Below are positions 24,593 to 33,855 of a DNA stretch of 64,000 bases, piece by piece. A program made the position numbers and the translations under genes. The stretch is from Spirochaetae bacterium HGW-Spirochaetae-3 (lineage in GTDB: Bacteria > Spirochaetota > Spirochaetia > Treponematales > UBA12059). A model generated the notes under the pieces. It searched no databases and was not told where the DNA came from. It saw nothing but the letters and a program-made list of their open reading frames with translations. Position 1 is the first letter of the stretch. Each line of letters starts with the position of its first letter. The stretch lies in NCBI GenBank assembly GCA_002839315.1, contig PGXV01000006.1, positions 63,176 through 127,175 of the forward strand. Reading direction: 5' to 3'.

Positions 24593-24883
24593 TTAGCTCG
24601 AAGGGGGAGTTTTCTCGATGACGAGTGGAAGCCCGCTTATATACGTTACCTGTCGGGTTGTATCGCCGAGGCTCCAGATCTTATAGCCTGGTGTCCGGTT
24701 GCTTCTTTCAAAGATACAGAGACCTGATTCCGGAGGGCATGATTCGTTCAAGTATTGCACCACGTCATCGGCTACAGAGTCTTTGATGCCTGATACGAAG
24801 ACGTTAGCCCTCGGTTCTACGAACCAGAGTTTCATCCGGCCTCGGACGGCTGGAGGTAGGTCGTTAGCTAGTACGACGAGCAT
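24593..24883 (-). CDS. cas2: Cas2, type I-E
   Basis: A 96-residue protein of the Cas2e (CT1978-like) group. It begins LVVLANDLPPAVRGRMKLWF and contains EPRANVFVSGI, both typical of the I-E Cas2, which acts as a structural dimer with Cas1 during spacer integration. It overlaps the cas1 3' end by 20 bp, and a GGGAG site lies 6 nt before the ATG. It is the last gene of the cas operon and abuts the array, so its 3' end may contain leader elements. Confidence 0.93.
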   Translation of the reverse strand: MLVVLANDLPPAVRGRMKLWFVEPRANVFVSGIKDSVADDVVQYLNESCPPESGLCIFERSNRTPGYKIWSLGDTTRQVTYISGLPLVIEKTPPSS

Positions 24884-25751
24884 TCTTATCTCCCTCGAGC
24901 ATTTCCTTGATATCCAGGCCGATCTGTGCGAGTAAGTCCGTCTCTATGACGCGCTTACGGAATTCCGAGGCTACTTTGTGCTTGTTGTACTTTCCAGCCA
25001 TCTCGCGGGTTAGGAAGAAGGCTAGATCGATGCTCAGGTATTCTTTGTAGAGATCGGCCATATCGTAGACGAACGGGAGCGGGCTCCCGGAATGGATGAA
25101 ACCAATATGCGGCGTATAGCCCATGCTATAGATCGCCGAGGTAAGGATCCCGTAGAGAGCCGCGTTCGCCGAGGTCATGATCTGATTGGTGATATCGCCC
25201 ATCTCGAATTTACCGGGAACGAAGGATCGCCCCTTCCATCCGACCTGATACTCCGTGCTCTTCGCTTCGTAGAGATCGCGGACCCGGTAACCCTCCATCC
25301 CCATCATCTCTTGCAAGCTCTTATCGGTAAGTTCTGCTGTCGGGAATCGTCGGGAGTACATACGCCGTGCCACGGCAAGCGCCTTCTTCTCGTCCGAGGC
25401 GATCTTCACCTGCTTCCTCAGGTTGCGTGAATCGGAAGTAGGGCTCTGACCTACGGCATAGAATAAGAGGCTGTCTTCTCCTACCCAGCAGACGCCGCAG
25501 TTCGCCGCCGCCATCACTTTGATGGCTTCATGGGTGATACTCGTCCCCGGCCCCAATAGAAGGGTCTGGATAGTAGCGATGGGAAGCCGAACGACGTTCC
25601 CCTCGCTATCGATCCACTTCACGCTACTATCGTCTATCTCCAGGCGACCTCGCTCCAGGTAGATGAAAGGGTATTTGTCCTTTACTTGGGGTAGACTTTC
25701 CCTGGTTATTTTAATGAACAGGCGATTACGCTCTTTTTCCTCCGTGCTCAT
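24864..25751 (-). CDS. cas1: Cas1, type I-E integrase
   Basis: A 295-residue Cas1. The metal-binding triad is intact: Glu153 (MMGMEGYRVR), His220 (IGFIHSGSP) and Asp230/Asp233 (FVYDMADLYK). The N-terminal beta domain (YIYLERGRLEIDDSS-like) and ITHEAIKVMAAANCGVCW match the I-E branch. It integrates new spacers with Cas2. The start overlaps the cas5e stop by 4 bp (ATGA). No sign of degeneration, so adaptation should be functional, in agreement with the long, uniform array. Confidence 0.96.
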   Translation of the reverse strand: MSTEEKERNRLFIKITRESLPQVKDKYPFIYLERGRLEIDDSSVKWIDSEGNVVRLPIATIQTLLLGPGTSITHEAIKVMAAANCGVCWVGEDSLLFYAVGQSPTSDSRNLRKQVKIASDEKKALAVARRMYSRRFPTAELTDKSLQEMMGMEGYRVRDLYEAKSTEYQVGWKGRSFVPGKFEMGDITNQIMTSANAALYGILTSAIYSMGYTPHIGFIHSGSPLPFVYDMADLYKEYLSIDLAFFLTREMAGKYNKHKVASEFRKRVIETDLLAQIGLDIKEMLEGDKNARRTS

Positions 25752-26431
25752 GGTATAACCGTTATCCTCCTGTCGCGGTATTTCTTTACTTCGCCGAATT
25801 GAACCGGTACGTCATTGATGGTAAAACTTTCTCCTTCAAATTCGCCGTCTAGAACTCTGAAGTCCTCCCGCAAGCCTTTCTCCGCCGCTACGTCCTCCGC
25901 GGCGCGCAGGGCGTCGTCCGCGGTCGAGTACTCTCCCCGATATATGAAGTCGGTAGGTACACAGGTTTTCCGCCCTAGATAGAGGTCGTATACGGGGTTC
26001 AAGAGCGCTTCCGCTATGGATTCGGCGCGGGCGGGCGGGGTCTCCAAGACGACGGCGAACCGGGCGTCCTGGAGATAGTAGCGGTACGTCATCTTCGTTC
26101 CCCCGCCGACGGCCTTGCTTCCATCGCTCTTCTTGGGAATATGAAGCGTCGCCCAGGGATCTGAATCGTCGTAGCCGCTCCCTACCATATGGAAATCTCG
26201 TAGCAATGGTTCCCTGGTAGCCCTTACATACGAGACGACTGTCTGGGTAAGGGACGAGAACTCGAGAAGGAGCTCTTTCTGGTCTCCCCGAGCTCCTAGC
26301 GCGCAACAGACGAGCCCTAGTACGCCCGATTTGGTTGGAAACTTCAGGGAATCCCTACGGCCGAATTTCGAGTCGGCGCCCCAGGCTTGGAGGGGGGCTT
26401 CAAACCACAAAAGGAGATACTCGCGATTCAT
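25748..26431 (-). CDS. cas5e: Cas5e, Cascade subunit
   Basis: A 227-residue Cas5 (CasD). The N-terminus REYLLLWFEAPLQAWGADS and the RDSLKFPTKSGVLGLV segment (glycine-rich RAMP strand-loop) are diagnostic. It caps the 5' handle of the crRNA in Cascade. An ATG three codons earlier would sit one base after GGAG, so the ATG at 26429-26431, 10 nt from GGAG and just after the cas7e stop, is preferred. Coupled to cas1 downstream by a 4-bp overlap. Confidence 0.93.
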   Translation of the reverse strand: MNREYLLLWFEAPLQAWGADSKFGRRDSLKFPTKSGVLGLVCCALGARGDQKELLLEFSSLTQTVVSYVRATREPLLRDFHMVGSGYDDSDPWATLHIPKKSDGSKAVGGGTKMTYRYYLQDARFAVVLETPPARAESIAEALLNPVYDLYLGRKTCVPTDFIYRGEYSTADDALRAAEDVAAEKGLREDFRVLDGEFEGESFTINDVPVQFGEVKKYRDRRITVIP

Positions 26432-26432
26432 C

Positions 26433-27476
26433 TCAGACATTCTCCAGGGTCGATTTCAACGAAGCGACTAAGTCGTCGACCGAGAACGAATCATCCTCGC
26501 CGTACGTGAACTCGGCGATTTTCCCGAAGAGCGAACCGGAGAGTTTTTCCTTCTTCGCCAGATACTCTTTTAATGAATCGATGCTCGGTTGTAGGAACCC
26601 GCCGTTCTCGGCCCGTACGGCCGTTTCAAAGGGAACCTGCAACGGCTGCCCGCGTCGGACCAGGATCTTGGCGAATTCCCAAGGAGACGCCCCTGACTGT
26701 GTGGTCTGACGCGCCGATGGTACGGCGACGTACAAGGCTTTCACGAATGCTTCCAACGCTTCTGTCATGCTCTGTCCAGAAAGCGTCTGCCATAACTGTC
26801 CAAGGTCCAAACGTACGTACCGGTAATACGTTGCCGAGTTGAATTCCAGGCTTCCCATATGGGCCGAGCCGGGTTCGTCCTGCAGGTCGTCGAGCGCGGT
26901 AAAGAATTCTACTTCGTTGGTAACCCTGTGTGTAGAGATCGCGTGGGCGAACGAGGCGGCCGCCTCGACGTTTAGTTCCGCAGCTTGAGCCACCATTCGC
27001 CCGAAGAGCGCGATGTCTATACCGTCGATCACGGGATCGAAGCTCTTCTTCGCGATCTTATGGATTTCCTTCGCGTTGACCGCCTTCGCGTCGAAGCCTA
27101 TTCCCTTGCCGTATTCCGCGAGCGCCTTCGCCTCGGTCATCGTAAAGAAATGGAGCGTATCCTTGGTTAAGGCATCGGCGATCGGAGCCGCAACAGCGTC
27201 TGCCTGTTCCGCGGTCGCGCCAAGCGCCACGGCTTCAGCGGCGACCATCTCCGCGACCTTCTTGGTCCTCACGGCTAGGGTCACCCCGAAATCGTGCAAG
27301 GCCAGGCGGACCTGACGCTTCCAGCATTGACTGCTGACCCGGGCCCGGGTGCTCCCTCCGACTTGCGCGGTCTTCGGGGCTCCGACATCGTCCCTGTTCA
27401 GGCAGGTTACAGGAAAAGACTGCAAGATGTGGAATTCGATCCTCGTGTTCTTGTAGGGATTCGGTTCTTGGGTCAT
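26433..27476 (-). CDS. cas7e: Cas7e, Cascade backbone subunit
   Basis: A 347-residue Cas7 (CasC/Cse4). IEFHILQSFPVTCLNRDDVG, GAPKTAQVGGSTRARVSSQ and CWKRQVRLAL are near-invariant in the family, and the C-terminal half has the VPSARQTTQSGASPWEFA segment. Six copies are expected to line the crRNA in Cascade. AAGGAG lies upstream of the ATG. It lies between cas6e and cas5e, unlike the E. coli order, in which cas7 directly follows cse2. Confidence 0.96.
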   Translation of the reverse strand: MTQEPNPYKNTRIEFHILQSFPVTCLNRDDVGAPKTAQVGGSTRARVSSQCWKRQVRLALHDFGVTLAVRTKKVAEMVAAEAVALGATAEQADAVAAPIADALTKDTLHFFTMTEAKALAEYGKGIGFDAKAVNAKEIHKIAKKSFDPVIDGIDIALFGRMVAQAAELNVEAAASFAHAISTHRVTNEVEFFTALDDLQDEPGSAHMGSLEFNSATYYRYVRLDLGQLWQTLSGQSMTEALEAFVKALYVAVPSARQTTQSGASPWEFAKILVRRGQPLQVPFETAVRAENGGFLQPSIDSLKEYLAKKEKLSGSLFGKIAEFTYGEDDSFSVDDLVASLKSTLENV

Positions 27477-27506
27477 GGCATTTTTCTCCTTGTACTGCGT
27501 AATGAT

Positions 27507-28115
27507 TCAATCTGTAAGGGGAACGAGCTGGAGTAACCCGAAGCCGAAGCCCTTGGCTCGTCCCATCCCCTCTTCGAACGCTTTCCTGAACGTTCCCCGG
27601 TCGACGACACGGAGCTTGCCGATAAAAGTGGCTTCGCCGTGGACAACCGTCGCGCCGTTTTTCTCGAATCGCTGGACGCCGATTCCTTGAACTTGTATCA
27701 GCGGGGTACCTTGGCTATCCCTGATCACTTCGAATCCGAAGCTGGTCGGCGCTTTTTCACAGAACCAGGACAGCAAGGCCTCCTTGCCCCGTACCGCTAC
27801 TGTTTTCCCTGTAGGTTTATCCCGCTTGGTCGGATTCATCCTGACTTCGAAACCGTAGAGCGCGCCGTCAAGGAACGCCGTGGGGATTTCCTTGCTCTCG
27901 ATTCGCCCTAATGTCGGCGAGGCGGGTTCCTTCTGCGACAAGATGAGTATCTTCCGTCCGTGGAAGTCGCCGCCCTTGTCCGCGAACAGAAAGTCTCTCG
28001 TCTGTCCCTCCCGCGCGGGGAAAAGCGAATAGACGACGCGATGCACGCTGTAGGCATCCGTGACCTTCAGCGTTTGACACTCGGCCCGATTCAGGGTCAG
28101 TACGCTGGCTATCAC
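27507..28115 (-). CDS. cas6e: Cas6e, crRNA-processing endonuclease
   Basis: A 202-residue Cas6e (CasE/Cse3). The true start is a GTG at 28113-28115 behind AAGGAGG, giving M-IASVLTLNRAE; longer frames run back into cse2. The catalytic histidine lies in AYSVHRVVYSLFP near residue 25, and the C-terminal glycine loop is GMGRAKGFGFGLLQL. It cuts the repeat RNA at the base of the CCCCAC/GTGGGG hairpin and stays bound to the 3' handle. It overlaps cse2 by 4 bp (GTGA). Its position between cse2 and cas7e is an unusual gene order. Confidence 0.93.
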   Translation of the reverse strand: MIASVLTLNRAECQTLKVTDAYSVHRVVYSLFPAREGQTRDFLFADKGGDFHGRKILILSQKEPASPTLGRIESKEIPTAFLDGALYGFEVRMNPTKRDKPTGKTVAVRGKEALLSWFCEKAPTSFGFEVIRDSQGTPLIQVQGIGVQRFEKNGATVVHGEATFIGKLRVVDRGTFRKAFEEGMGRAKGFGFGLLQLVPLTD

Positions 28116-28630
28116 GCAACCTCCTTCCTTCCGTAGAAGTCGGCGGCCCAGCGGACTCTCGTTCGCTCGGCCTTGAACCAGAGAAGATCGTCTAATAGCT
28201 CGCCGTAGTTCAACGGGACGCTTCTCGATTCTATCAGGCTGAGGATGGGGCGAAGGATGGCGCAAACCTCGGCTACCGTTTCGCAAGCTAATAAGCGGCG
28301 TAGTTTCGCCTTTGCGGCGTCGCTTTGATTGCCGTCCGCTTTGTCCGTCTTGAAACAAGCCGCGATGGCTCGTCCAAGGCCTAGATTGCCATCACGCGCT
28401 GGTTTAGCCTTCGCCAACGCGCTAGCGACTACCGCGAACGGCCGCCGTTCCCGCTCGTTTTCCAGGTCGCACCACCCGGCCAGGTATTCCCAGGCTTGGT
28501 ACTCGGTCGACGGGTTGTCGGCACGCCGTAACGCCGCTCCGAAGGCGGTATCCTGGCTCAATCGCCGCAACACGAACTCGACGAAGGCGCTCCCCTTGGT
28601 CTTTCTTTCAACGACCTCGTTTGTTTCCAT
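28112..28630 (-). CDS. cse2: Cse2 (CasB), Cascade small subunit
   Basis: A 172-residue helical protein of the Cse2 family: SAFVEFVLRRLSQDTAFGAALRRADNP, EYQAWEYLAGW and the arginine-rich LRRLLACETVAE segment. Two copies stabilise the R-loop in Cascade. AAGGAGACGT precedes the ATG. It lies 20 bp after cas8e and overlaps cas6e. Length and order after the large subunit are standard for I-E systems. Confidence 0.93.
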   Translation of the reverse strand: METNEVVERKTKGSAFVEFVLRRLSQDTAFGAALRRADNPSTEYQAWEYLAGWCDLENERERRPFAVVASALAKAKPARDGNLGLGRAIAACFKTDKADGNQSDAAKAKLRRLLACETVAEVCAILRPILSLIESRSVPLNYGELLDDLLWFKAERTRVRWAADFYGRKEVA

Positions 28631-28650
28631 ACGTCTCCTTTTTGTCGGCT

Positions 28651-30135
28651 TTACGCCAAATATTTCCCAAGATAGGGCTTGTTGGCCGCCCAGGCATCCA
28701 GCTGCCGCGCGGTATCCTTAGGACAGAACGTGTCGTACGCCTGCTGAGCATAATTCGCGAAGATCCTTCGCATAGTCTTGGCCTTGTTCGCGTCGGTGCA
28801 GGCGTCGATCAGGTCCTGGAACTGCCGTTCCGCGAGCTGCCAGAAAAGATTGCTCGCTTGCCGCGCGAACATATCGCCATCCGATTTTATATCCCTGTAA
28901 TAGCTTAAGCAGCTTCCATATACGGCCTTGGATAGATCTTCTAACGCGCCCGTTTCCAGTTTGAGTTGCTCGAACCAGGCTCGGCCGATTAATGATACCG
29001 GTAAAGATATTTCCGACTCGACATAGTCGTCGGTGCCCGAGACATATTGCTCTCCGGCGTTGCTGCTGACGCGTAATCCTCCCGACCATACTGTAATCTC
29101 CGTCCCCATTTTTATCGCCCGAGGTAATGCGAGACGCAAGGAGAGACAATCGTAAGGATTAGCGCTATCTGATTGGATGAACGAAAGAAGGGATGTGAGC
29201 ATCCTCCAAGGGCGTTTCTCAGGATCGACCCATAAGACTTTGGGTTCTTTCTGTGAATAGCTAACGGCCATCGAAGGGTCAGTACCACCTTCTTTATAGC
29301 CGGGATACGCTACGCCTTCTGAGTATCGGATGCCGTCTTCTTCTAAGAGCACAAACCGGCTGAAAGGAACGAGCCTCCCCAGCAGTGAGGTCTGAAGGCT
29401 TTTTGCAATTGGACAAGCCTCCCCTGTTGGTGGAGTCTCCCAGGGAACAGGCCCAAGAGCGGACTGAAACGTTTGATGTTCGTTTAGCTGTTGCTGAGTA
29501 ATAAGGTTGACCCTGATAGTGTCCCAGAGGGTAGAGCCTATTATGAAGCTATGGAGGAATCCAAGGAATCCGATAGAGGTGCCCGGCTTGCCTGTGGAGG
29601 GTTTCCCCTTATCGTTTGTTTTTCCCGTATAGCCGGTAGACAGAACGATGCTGTTATCCGTCTTCTTGCCTCCGAGGCCGAATCCCATCAGTTGAACTAG
29701 AATGAGCGCTCTTTCGGCATCGTCGGGAATTCGTTCGATTTGGGACATGGTGAGAACCGTTGTGTTGCCTGTGGAAACACTAGGAATAACGCTTCCATAG
29801 CTCGTTAGCCTGGCTGATGCGATTCCTCTGATCTGCAGGAACGGCTTCTCCCCATACAACCAGAAGCAATCCCTTTTTTCGTTTAGGTAAGCCCGCGTCT
29901 TAGCCGCCAAACCCTCCGTCCCCAGAGCCTCCCATTCAGCCTCGTCCCTAGGCGTAACGGCGGCCTGGGCGATCGCCAGGAGTAGCTTGATAAGGGCGAT
30001 CTTCTGTATGGGGTTCCCTCCTAGGGCCCGAAGGTTCGGGTCGGAGAATATACGCATCAGGCTAACGGGCCCAATCCCGGCGACGGGAATCCATGGCTCG
30101 TCGATTAAGTTGAAACGATTCGTTGCTCTTTCCAT
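28651..30135 (-). CDS. cas8e: Cas8e (Cse1/CasA), Cascade large subunit
   Basis: A 494-residue Cse1 protein, normal length. It starts RFNLIDEPWIPV and contains ALIKLLLAIAQAAVTPRDE, LNEKRDCFWLYGEKPFLQI (Trp and Phe-Leu-Gln signatures) and the C-terminal four-helix bundle (AERQFQDLIDACTDANKAK). It recognises the PAM and recruits Cas3. AAGGAG lies 6 nt before the ATG and the gene follows cas3 by 9 bp. No interruption seen, so interference should be functional. Confidence 0.95.
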   Translation of the reverse strand: MERATNRFNLIDEPWIPVAGIGPVSLMRIFSDPNLRALGGNPIQKIALIKLLLAIAQAAVTPRDEAEWEALGTEGLAAKTRAYLNEKRDCFWLYGEKPFLQIRGIASARLTSYGSVIPSVSTGNTTVLTMSQIERIPDDAERALILVQLMGFGLGGKKTDNSIVLSTGYTGKTNDKGKPSTGKPGTSIGFLGFLHSFIIGSTLWDTIRVNLITQQQLNEHQTFQSALGPVPWETPPTGEACPIAKSLQTSLLGRLVPFSRFVLLEEDGIRYSEGVAYPGYKEGGTDPSMAVSYSQKEPKVLWVDPEKRPWRMLTSLLSFIQSDSANPYDCLSLRLALPRAIKMGTEITVWSGGLRVSSNAGEQYVSGTDDYVESEISLPVSLIGRAWFEQLKLETGALEDLSKAVYGSCLSYYRDIKSDGDMFARQASNLFWQLAERQFQDLIDACTDANKAKTMRRIFANYAQQAYDTFCPKDTARQLDAWAANKPYLGKYLA

Positions 30136-30144
30136 TTTTTCTCC

Positions 30145-32664
30145 TTATTTCTTGGCTTGGTATCCGATTTCCGAATCGTAGACGGCGTTGAGCTGGCCTC
30201 GTTCTCCTAGAAGCGGCGATATCGCCCCGTCGTCCTGAACGATGGCGACCCTGAAGTTATCTTCTAGATAGACGTAATTCTTCAGCCATCCGAGCGATTG
30301 GTCGGATATCGCCGGCGGGGCTACCGATTCCGAGACGGTGACGGTGTGTAGCTGTAACGCTACGGCTGCTTTCCGCCATTCAGGCATCCCTCTGGTCCAA
30401 GGATGATCGGGCAGGGTAAGCACATCGTCGTCGGTGAATGTCACGACGGTATCCGCGCCCTGCTTTCGTAAATGCCTAAGCAACAGGATTTCCACGGTGT
30501 CCATTTCCGAATAGCGGGTGGCCGCCCGTTCGGGCAGGGTGACTCCGCCTCGGGATACGCCGACCAATGCGAGACCGCGGAGCTTCTGTCTCCTCGTCTC
30601 CAGATCGTGCTTGAACCCGGCTAGTACGCCCGTCTCGCCCCGCTCTTCATACGTGGTCTCGAGCAGGTTCCGAATCTGGCTTGGAATAGAGACGCTCTCT
30701 TTGTTTACCCAGGTTTCTAGTGTTCTGCAGAGCACGTATGGCGAATATACGAACCTCGATGTACCTAATGCGGTTTCAGGATCGGCGATGGTCGCCTCCC
30801 GCGACGAGGACAGTATCCACGCTTCGTTCCGGGCGCTAGAAGGGCGATCGTTCTCATGTCGCCAGAGCCTTCCCATCCGCTGGAGGAGCATGTCCGTAGG
30901 ACAAAGGCGCGTTACTAAGAAGTCCGCGTCTATATCGAGGGATTGTTCCACCACTTGGGTGCCGATGAGGATCCTCCCACGGGACGCGCGCGTCGTTTTC
31001 CCGCCGGGACCGTACAGGCCGACCCATAGTCGTTCGTTTCTTTGCCTGTCGGCCTTGATGAACCGTGAGTGAAGAAGCCCGCAATCCACCCCGCAGTCGT
31101 GCGAACGCGACGCAAGGGTCTTGTATCGCTCCTGAGCCTCGAGCACGGTGTTTTCCACCCAGAGAACCTGTTGCCCGTCCTCCGCGCGGCTGAGGGCTTC
31201 ATCCATCGCGCGCTCATTATCGGAAACGAACCTTAAGGCGACCTCGACGTCCTCCGGCGGATCGGTCGCCACTGTCTGCGGGACGCCTTCTCTCGGACAG
31301 GCGGTAACCAGGGGGTATCGTTCCTCTTGGGAAGGTTCCCCGCCAAGCAGGAGGGATCGCCTCTCCCGGGTAAGGGTCGCGCTGAGGATGATCACCGTGC
31401 AGCGGATCTCCACGAGGGCGTTGACGAGGTTGTCGAGCAAGGTACCGGTGTAGCCGTCGTAGGAATGGACTTCGTCGAGTATCACGACCTTCCCGGCTAA
31501 GCCGAAGGTCCGGACGAAGCCGTGCCGTACGTTCATTACCGCCATCAAGGCCTGATCGACGGTACCAACAGCGAACGGAGCCAAGAGCCCACGCTTGGTC
31601 GAGTTGAACCACGAGCCTCCGGGGCCGCCGTCTTCGCCGAGTTCCGCCTCTTCCAAGAGTCGGGCCGACCCGTGGACGAGAAGCGATCGACGATTCGCTT
31701 GCTCGGGCTCAAGGATTTTATCCAGGAATAGGTTAACTCGATCGAATATCTTGTTCGAGGTCAATTGCGTCGGAAGCGCGAAATATATTCCGCCGGCCCT
31801 GTCCGATTCCAACGCTTTATAGGCGGCGTACAAGGCCGCTTCCGTCTTTCCTAGCCCCATCGGCGCTTCCAGGATATAGACGCCCGGCTGCCTGCACGCG
31901 TCCGCTAATCGCGACTGAATAGGGCGGGGAGCGAATTGGAAAATGTCGCGGAAGCTCAGGCCGCGTCGAACCCTCGGACGTATGAAACCTGCCCTATCCA
32001 GGGCCTGATTGACTAGCGGTTCCCACGAGACACCCGGCTGCTCGAAATACGGACCCGATCCTATCCAGTCCGCGACGGTCGTAAGCCCTGATAATACCGA
32101 GGCGTGGATCTCGTCCCTGACATGCGGCCAGTCTGAATGGAGCCGCTTCTTCAATGCTACGATCAGTTCTTCCCTGCGTTCCTGCCACGCGTCCCCGCCG
32201 AAGACTTCGCAATTCGCTCTGTACAGCCCAAGGGCGGGGCTTGAACCATGATGGCGCCCTAGTATCTCCGGTATGAAGGGGCCAATGCCCTGGGTCGCTG
32301 CCTTGCTGACGCCCGGATGGCCCATCCAGTTCTGTTCCAGGTCGGAGTTAACGGCGTCGAATCCTGAAAGCTCGATGCCTAGGGATTGTGCGATCCTTTT
32401 CTGAAACGTAGGGCTGACCTTGCCGACGTCATGCGCGGCGGCGATCAATTCGCTCCCGTAAGGGAACAAGGCTTCGCGCATCCAACCAGGTTGTCGCGCT
32501 ATGAGTCCTTTAGCGACATCGCCTACGATCTGGCAGTGTGTTAGGACGTCGATGCCTGGGAGCGTATTACCCGCGGAATCCTTTAAAGTCTTGGCGAGAC
32601 ACTGATCCAGCGCCAAGGCTGGCGGAGGAGATAATGGGCGTGAAGACTCTTTTGGACCTCTCAT
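30145..32664 (-). CDS. cas3: Cas3 helicase-nuclease, type I-E
   Basis: An 839-residue single-chain Cas3. The HD nuclease has HCQIVGDVAKG, AAAHDVGKVSPTFQ and GRHHGSS (residues about 45-150). The SF2 helicase has Walker A APMGLGKTEAA, DEVH box VVILDEVHSYDGYTG, SATLTRERR and the motif VI region LLQRMGRLWRHE. Both activities look intact. It is the first gene of the cas operon and reads toward the array. The chosen ATG lacks an obvious ribosome site; the upstream 110 bp are strongly A/T-rich. It degrades target DNA after Cascade binding. Confidence 0.96.
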   Translation of the reverse strand: MRGPKESSRPLSPPPALALDQCLAKTLKDSAGNTLPGIDVLTHCQIVGDVAKGLIARQPGWMREALFPYGSELIAAAHDVGKVSPTFQKRIAQSLGIELSGFDAVNSDLEQNWMGHPGVSKAATQGIGPFIPEILGRHHGSSPALGLYRANCEVFGGDAWQERREELIVALKKRLHSDWPHVRDEIHASVLSGLTTVADWIGSGPYFEQPGVSWEPLVNQALDRAGFIRPRVRRGLSFRDIFQFAPRPIQSRLADACRQPGVYILEAPMGLGKTEAALYAAYKALESDRAGGIYFALPTQLTSNKIFDRVNLFLDKILEPEQANRRSLLVHGSARLLEEAELGEDGGPGGSWFNSTKRGLLAPFAVGTVDQALMAVMNVRHGFVRTFGLAGKVVILDEVHSYDGYTGTLLDNLVNALVEIRCTVIILSATLTRERRSLLLGGEPSQEERYPLVTACPREGVPQTVATDPPEDVEVALRFVSDNERAMDEALSRAEDGQQVLWVENTVLEAQERYKTLASRSHDCGVDCGLLHSRFIKADRQRNERLWVGLYGPGGKTTRASRGRILIGTQVVEQSLDIDADFLVTRLCPTDMLLQRMGRLWRHENDRPSSARNEAWILSSSREATIADPETALGTSRFVYSPYVLCRTLETWVNKESVSIPSQIRNLLETTYEERGETGVLAGFKHDLETRRQKLRGLALVGVSRGGVTLPERAATRYSEMDTVEILLLRHLRKQGADTVVTFTDDDVLTLPDHPWTRGMPEWRKAAVALQLHTVTVSESVAPPAISDQSLGWLKNYVYLEDNFRVAIVQDDGAISPLLGERGQLNAVYDSEIGYQAKK

Positions 32665-32919
32665 GGATGTATGCTAGTCATATGTTTGTTTTTATTTATC
32701 ATGCCTGTATTTTACATACTATTGTTCTGATCACGCCACTGAAAAGTAATTTATGCTCTATTGTCCATACGCCTCTCTGTCCTCCCCTCTCGCCCGAGTA
32801 GGAGTTTCGCGGTTCACTCACGCTGACAGGCACCCGCCACCCTGAACGCCGCCCCGCTCGCCCACGAATCCTGGGAGTGCTGAGGCCCCGCGCCTAAGCC
32901 TTTGGCGTGTCCCGATGCC
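32665..32919 (-). promoter_or_regulatory. A/T-rich control region upstream of cas3
   Basis: The 110 bp next to cas3 are much richer in A and T than the surroundings. On the minus strand TAAAAT (complement of 32709-32714) could be a -10 box, but no good -35 box lies at 17 bp. An A/T-rich region here could bind a silencing protein. The remainder to 32919 shows nothing recognisable. Confidence 0.35.
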
Positions 32920-33846
32920 TCATTCCTCGGATACGGTCAGCGCGACGTTGCCGATCTTGTGGCCCGCGTCGACGTAGCGGTGGGCCTCGCGCACGTCGGC
33001 GAGCGCGTACGTCCGGTCGATGACGGGCTTAAGGCGCTCTCCCTCGATTAGTTCCCGTATAAAATCAAGGTCGCCCCCGACTATCGCCGGATTGCCGGAA
33101 TTGTTCAGGTATATCCCGCCGCTAGCGAGCAGGCGCGAGCATTTTCTCTTGTTCAGTTTCATCACGGCGTCGTACACGATATCGTATCGCGCTTCCGTCT
33201 CATAGATATCGGTCGTCGTGTAATCGATTACCGTTCCCGCCCCGAGCCTTCGTACGAGATCGAAGTTCCTGGAACTGCACACGGCCGTTACCTCGGCGCC
33301 GTAATACCTCGCCAGTTGGATCGCGTAGGTCCCGAGGCTTCCCGAGGCTCCGTATATCAGTATCGTTCGCCCTTTTGTAATGCCGGCTTTCTGAAAGTTC
33401 TTTAAGACCGTCAGGCAGGCCGCCGGTACGGTAGCCGCCTCCTCGAACGTCAGGTTGCCCGGCTTCATCGCGATAAGCCCTTTGCGCTCCTGCGTCCCGT
33501 CCTTAACTTTTTCCGGTAAGGATATATATTCCGCGTACCCGCCGAGACCGAATCCGGTTAGCGCGAAGACCTCGTCTCCGACCTTGAACCCGGTAACGCC
33601 CTCGCCGACGGCGGAAACGACGCCCGATACTTCCAGGCCGAGTATCAGGTTCTTCCTCGGCCTTGGCAAGCCGAATACCAGCCTGACGAGGAAGGGATCG
33701 GCCCTTCGTATGCGCGTGTCGCCTATGTGGGCCGACGCGGCGCGTATCCTGATGAGGACGTCGTTATCCCTGAGCGAGGGAACGTCGACCTCGCGCATGA
33801 CGAGCCCTTCGGGAGCCCCGTATCGCTCGCACAGTACCGCCTTCAT
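32920..33846 (-). CDS. Zinc-less NAD(P)-dependent medium-chain dehydrogenase/quinone oxidoreductase
   Basis: A 308-residue MDR protein. The N-terminal GroES-like half (KAVLCERYGAPEGLVMREV, LGLEVSGVVSAVG) and the nucleotide motif LIYGASGSLGTYAIQLARYY are clear; the catalytic-zinc Cys and the structural-zinc Cys cluster are absent, as in quinone oxidoreductases. EVTAVCSSRNFDLVRRLGAG is the cofactor-selectivity region. It lies 9 bp after the CPBP protease gene and is probably co-transcribed with it. It reduces an unknown quinone, enone or aldehyde. Confidence 0.82.
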   Translation of the reverse strand: MKAVLCERYGAPEGLVMREVDVPSLRDNDVLIRIRAASAHIGDTRIRRADPFLVRLVFGLPRPRKNLILGLEVSGVVSAVGEGVTGFKVGDEVFALTGFGLGGYAEYISLPEKVKDGTQERKGLIAMKPGNLTFEEAATVPAACLTVLKNFQKAGITKGRTILIYGASGSLGTYAIQLARYYGAEVTAVCSSRNFDLVRRLGAGTVIDYTTTDIYETEARYDIVYDAVMKLNKRKCSRLLASGGIYLNNSGNPAIVGGDLDFIRELIEGERLKPVIDRTYALADVREAHRYVDAGHKIGNVALTVSEE

Positions 33847-33855
33847 ATTCCCCCC

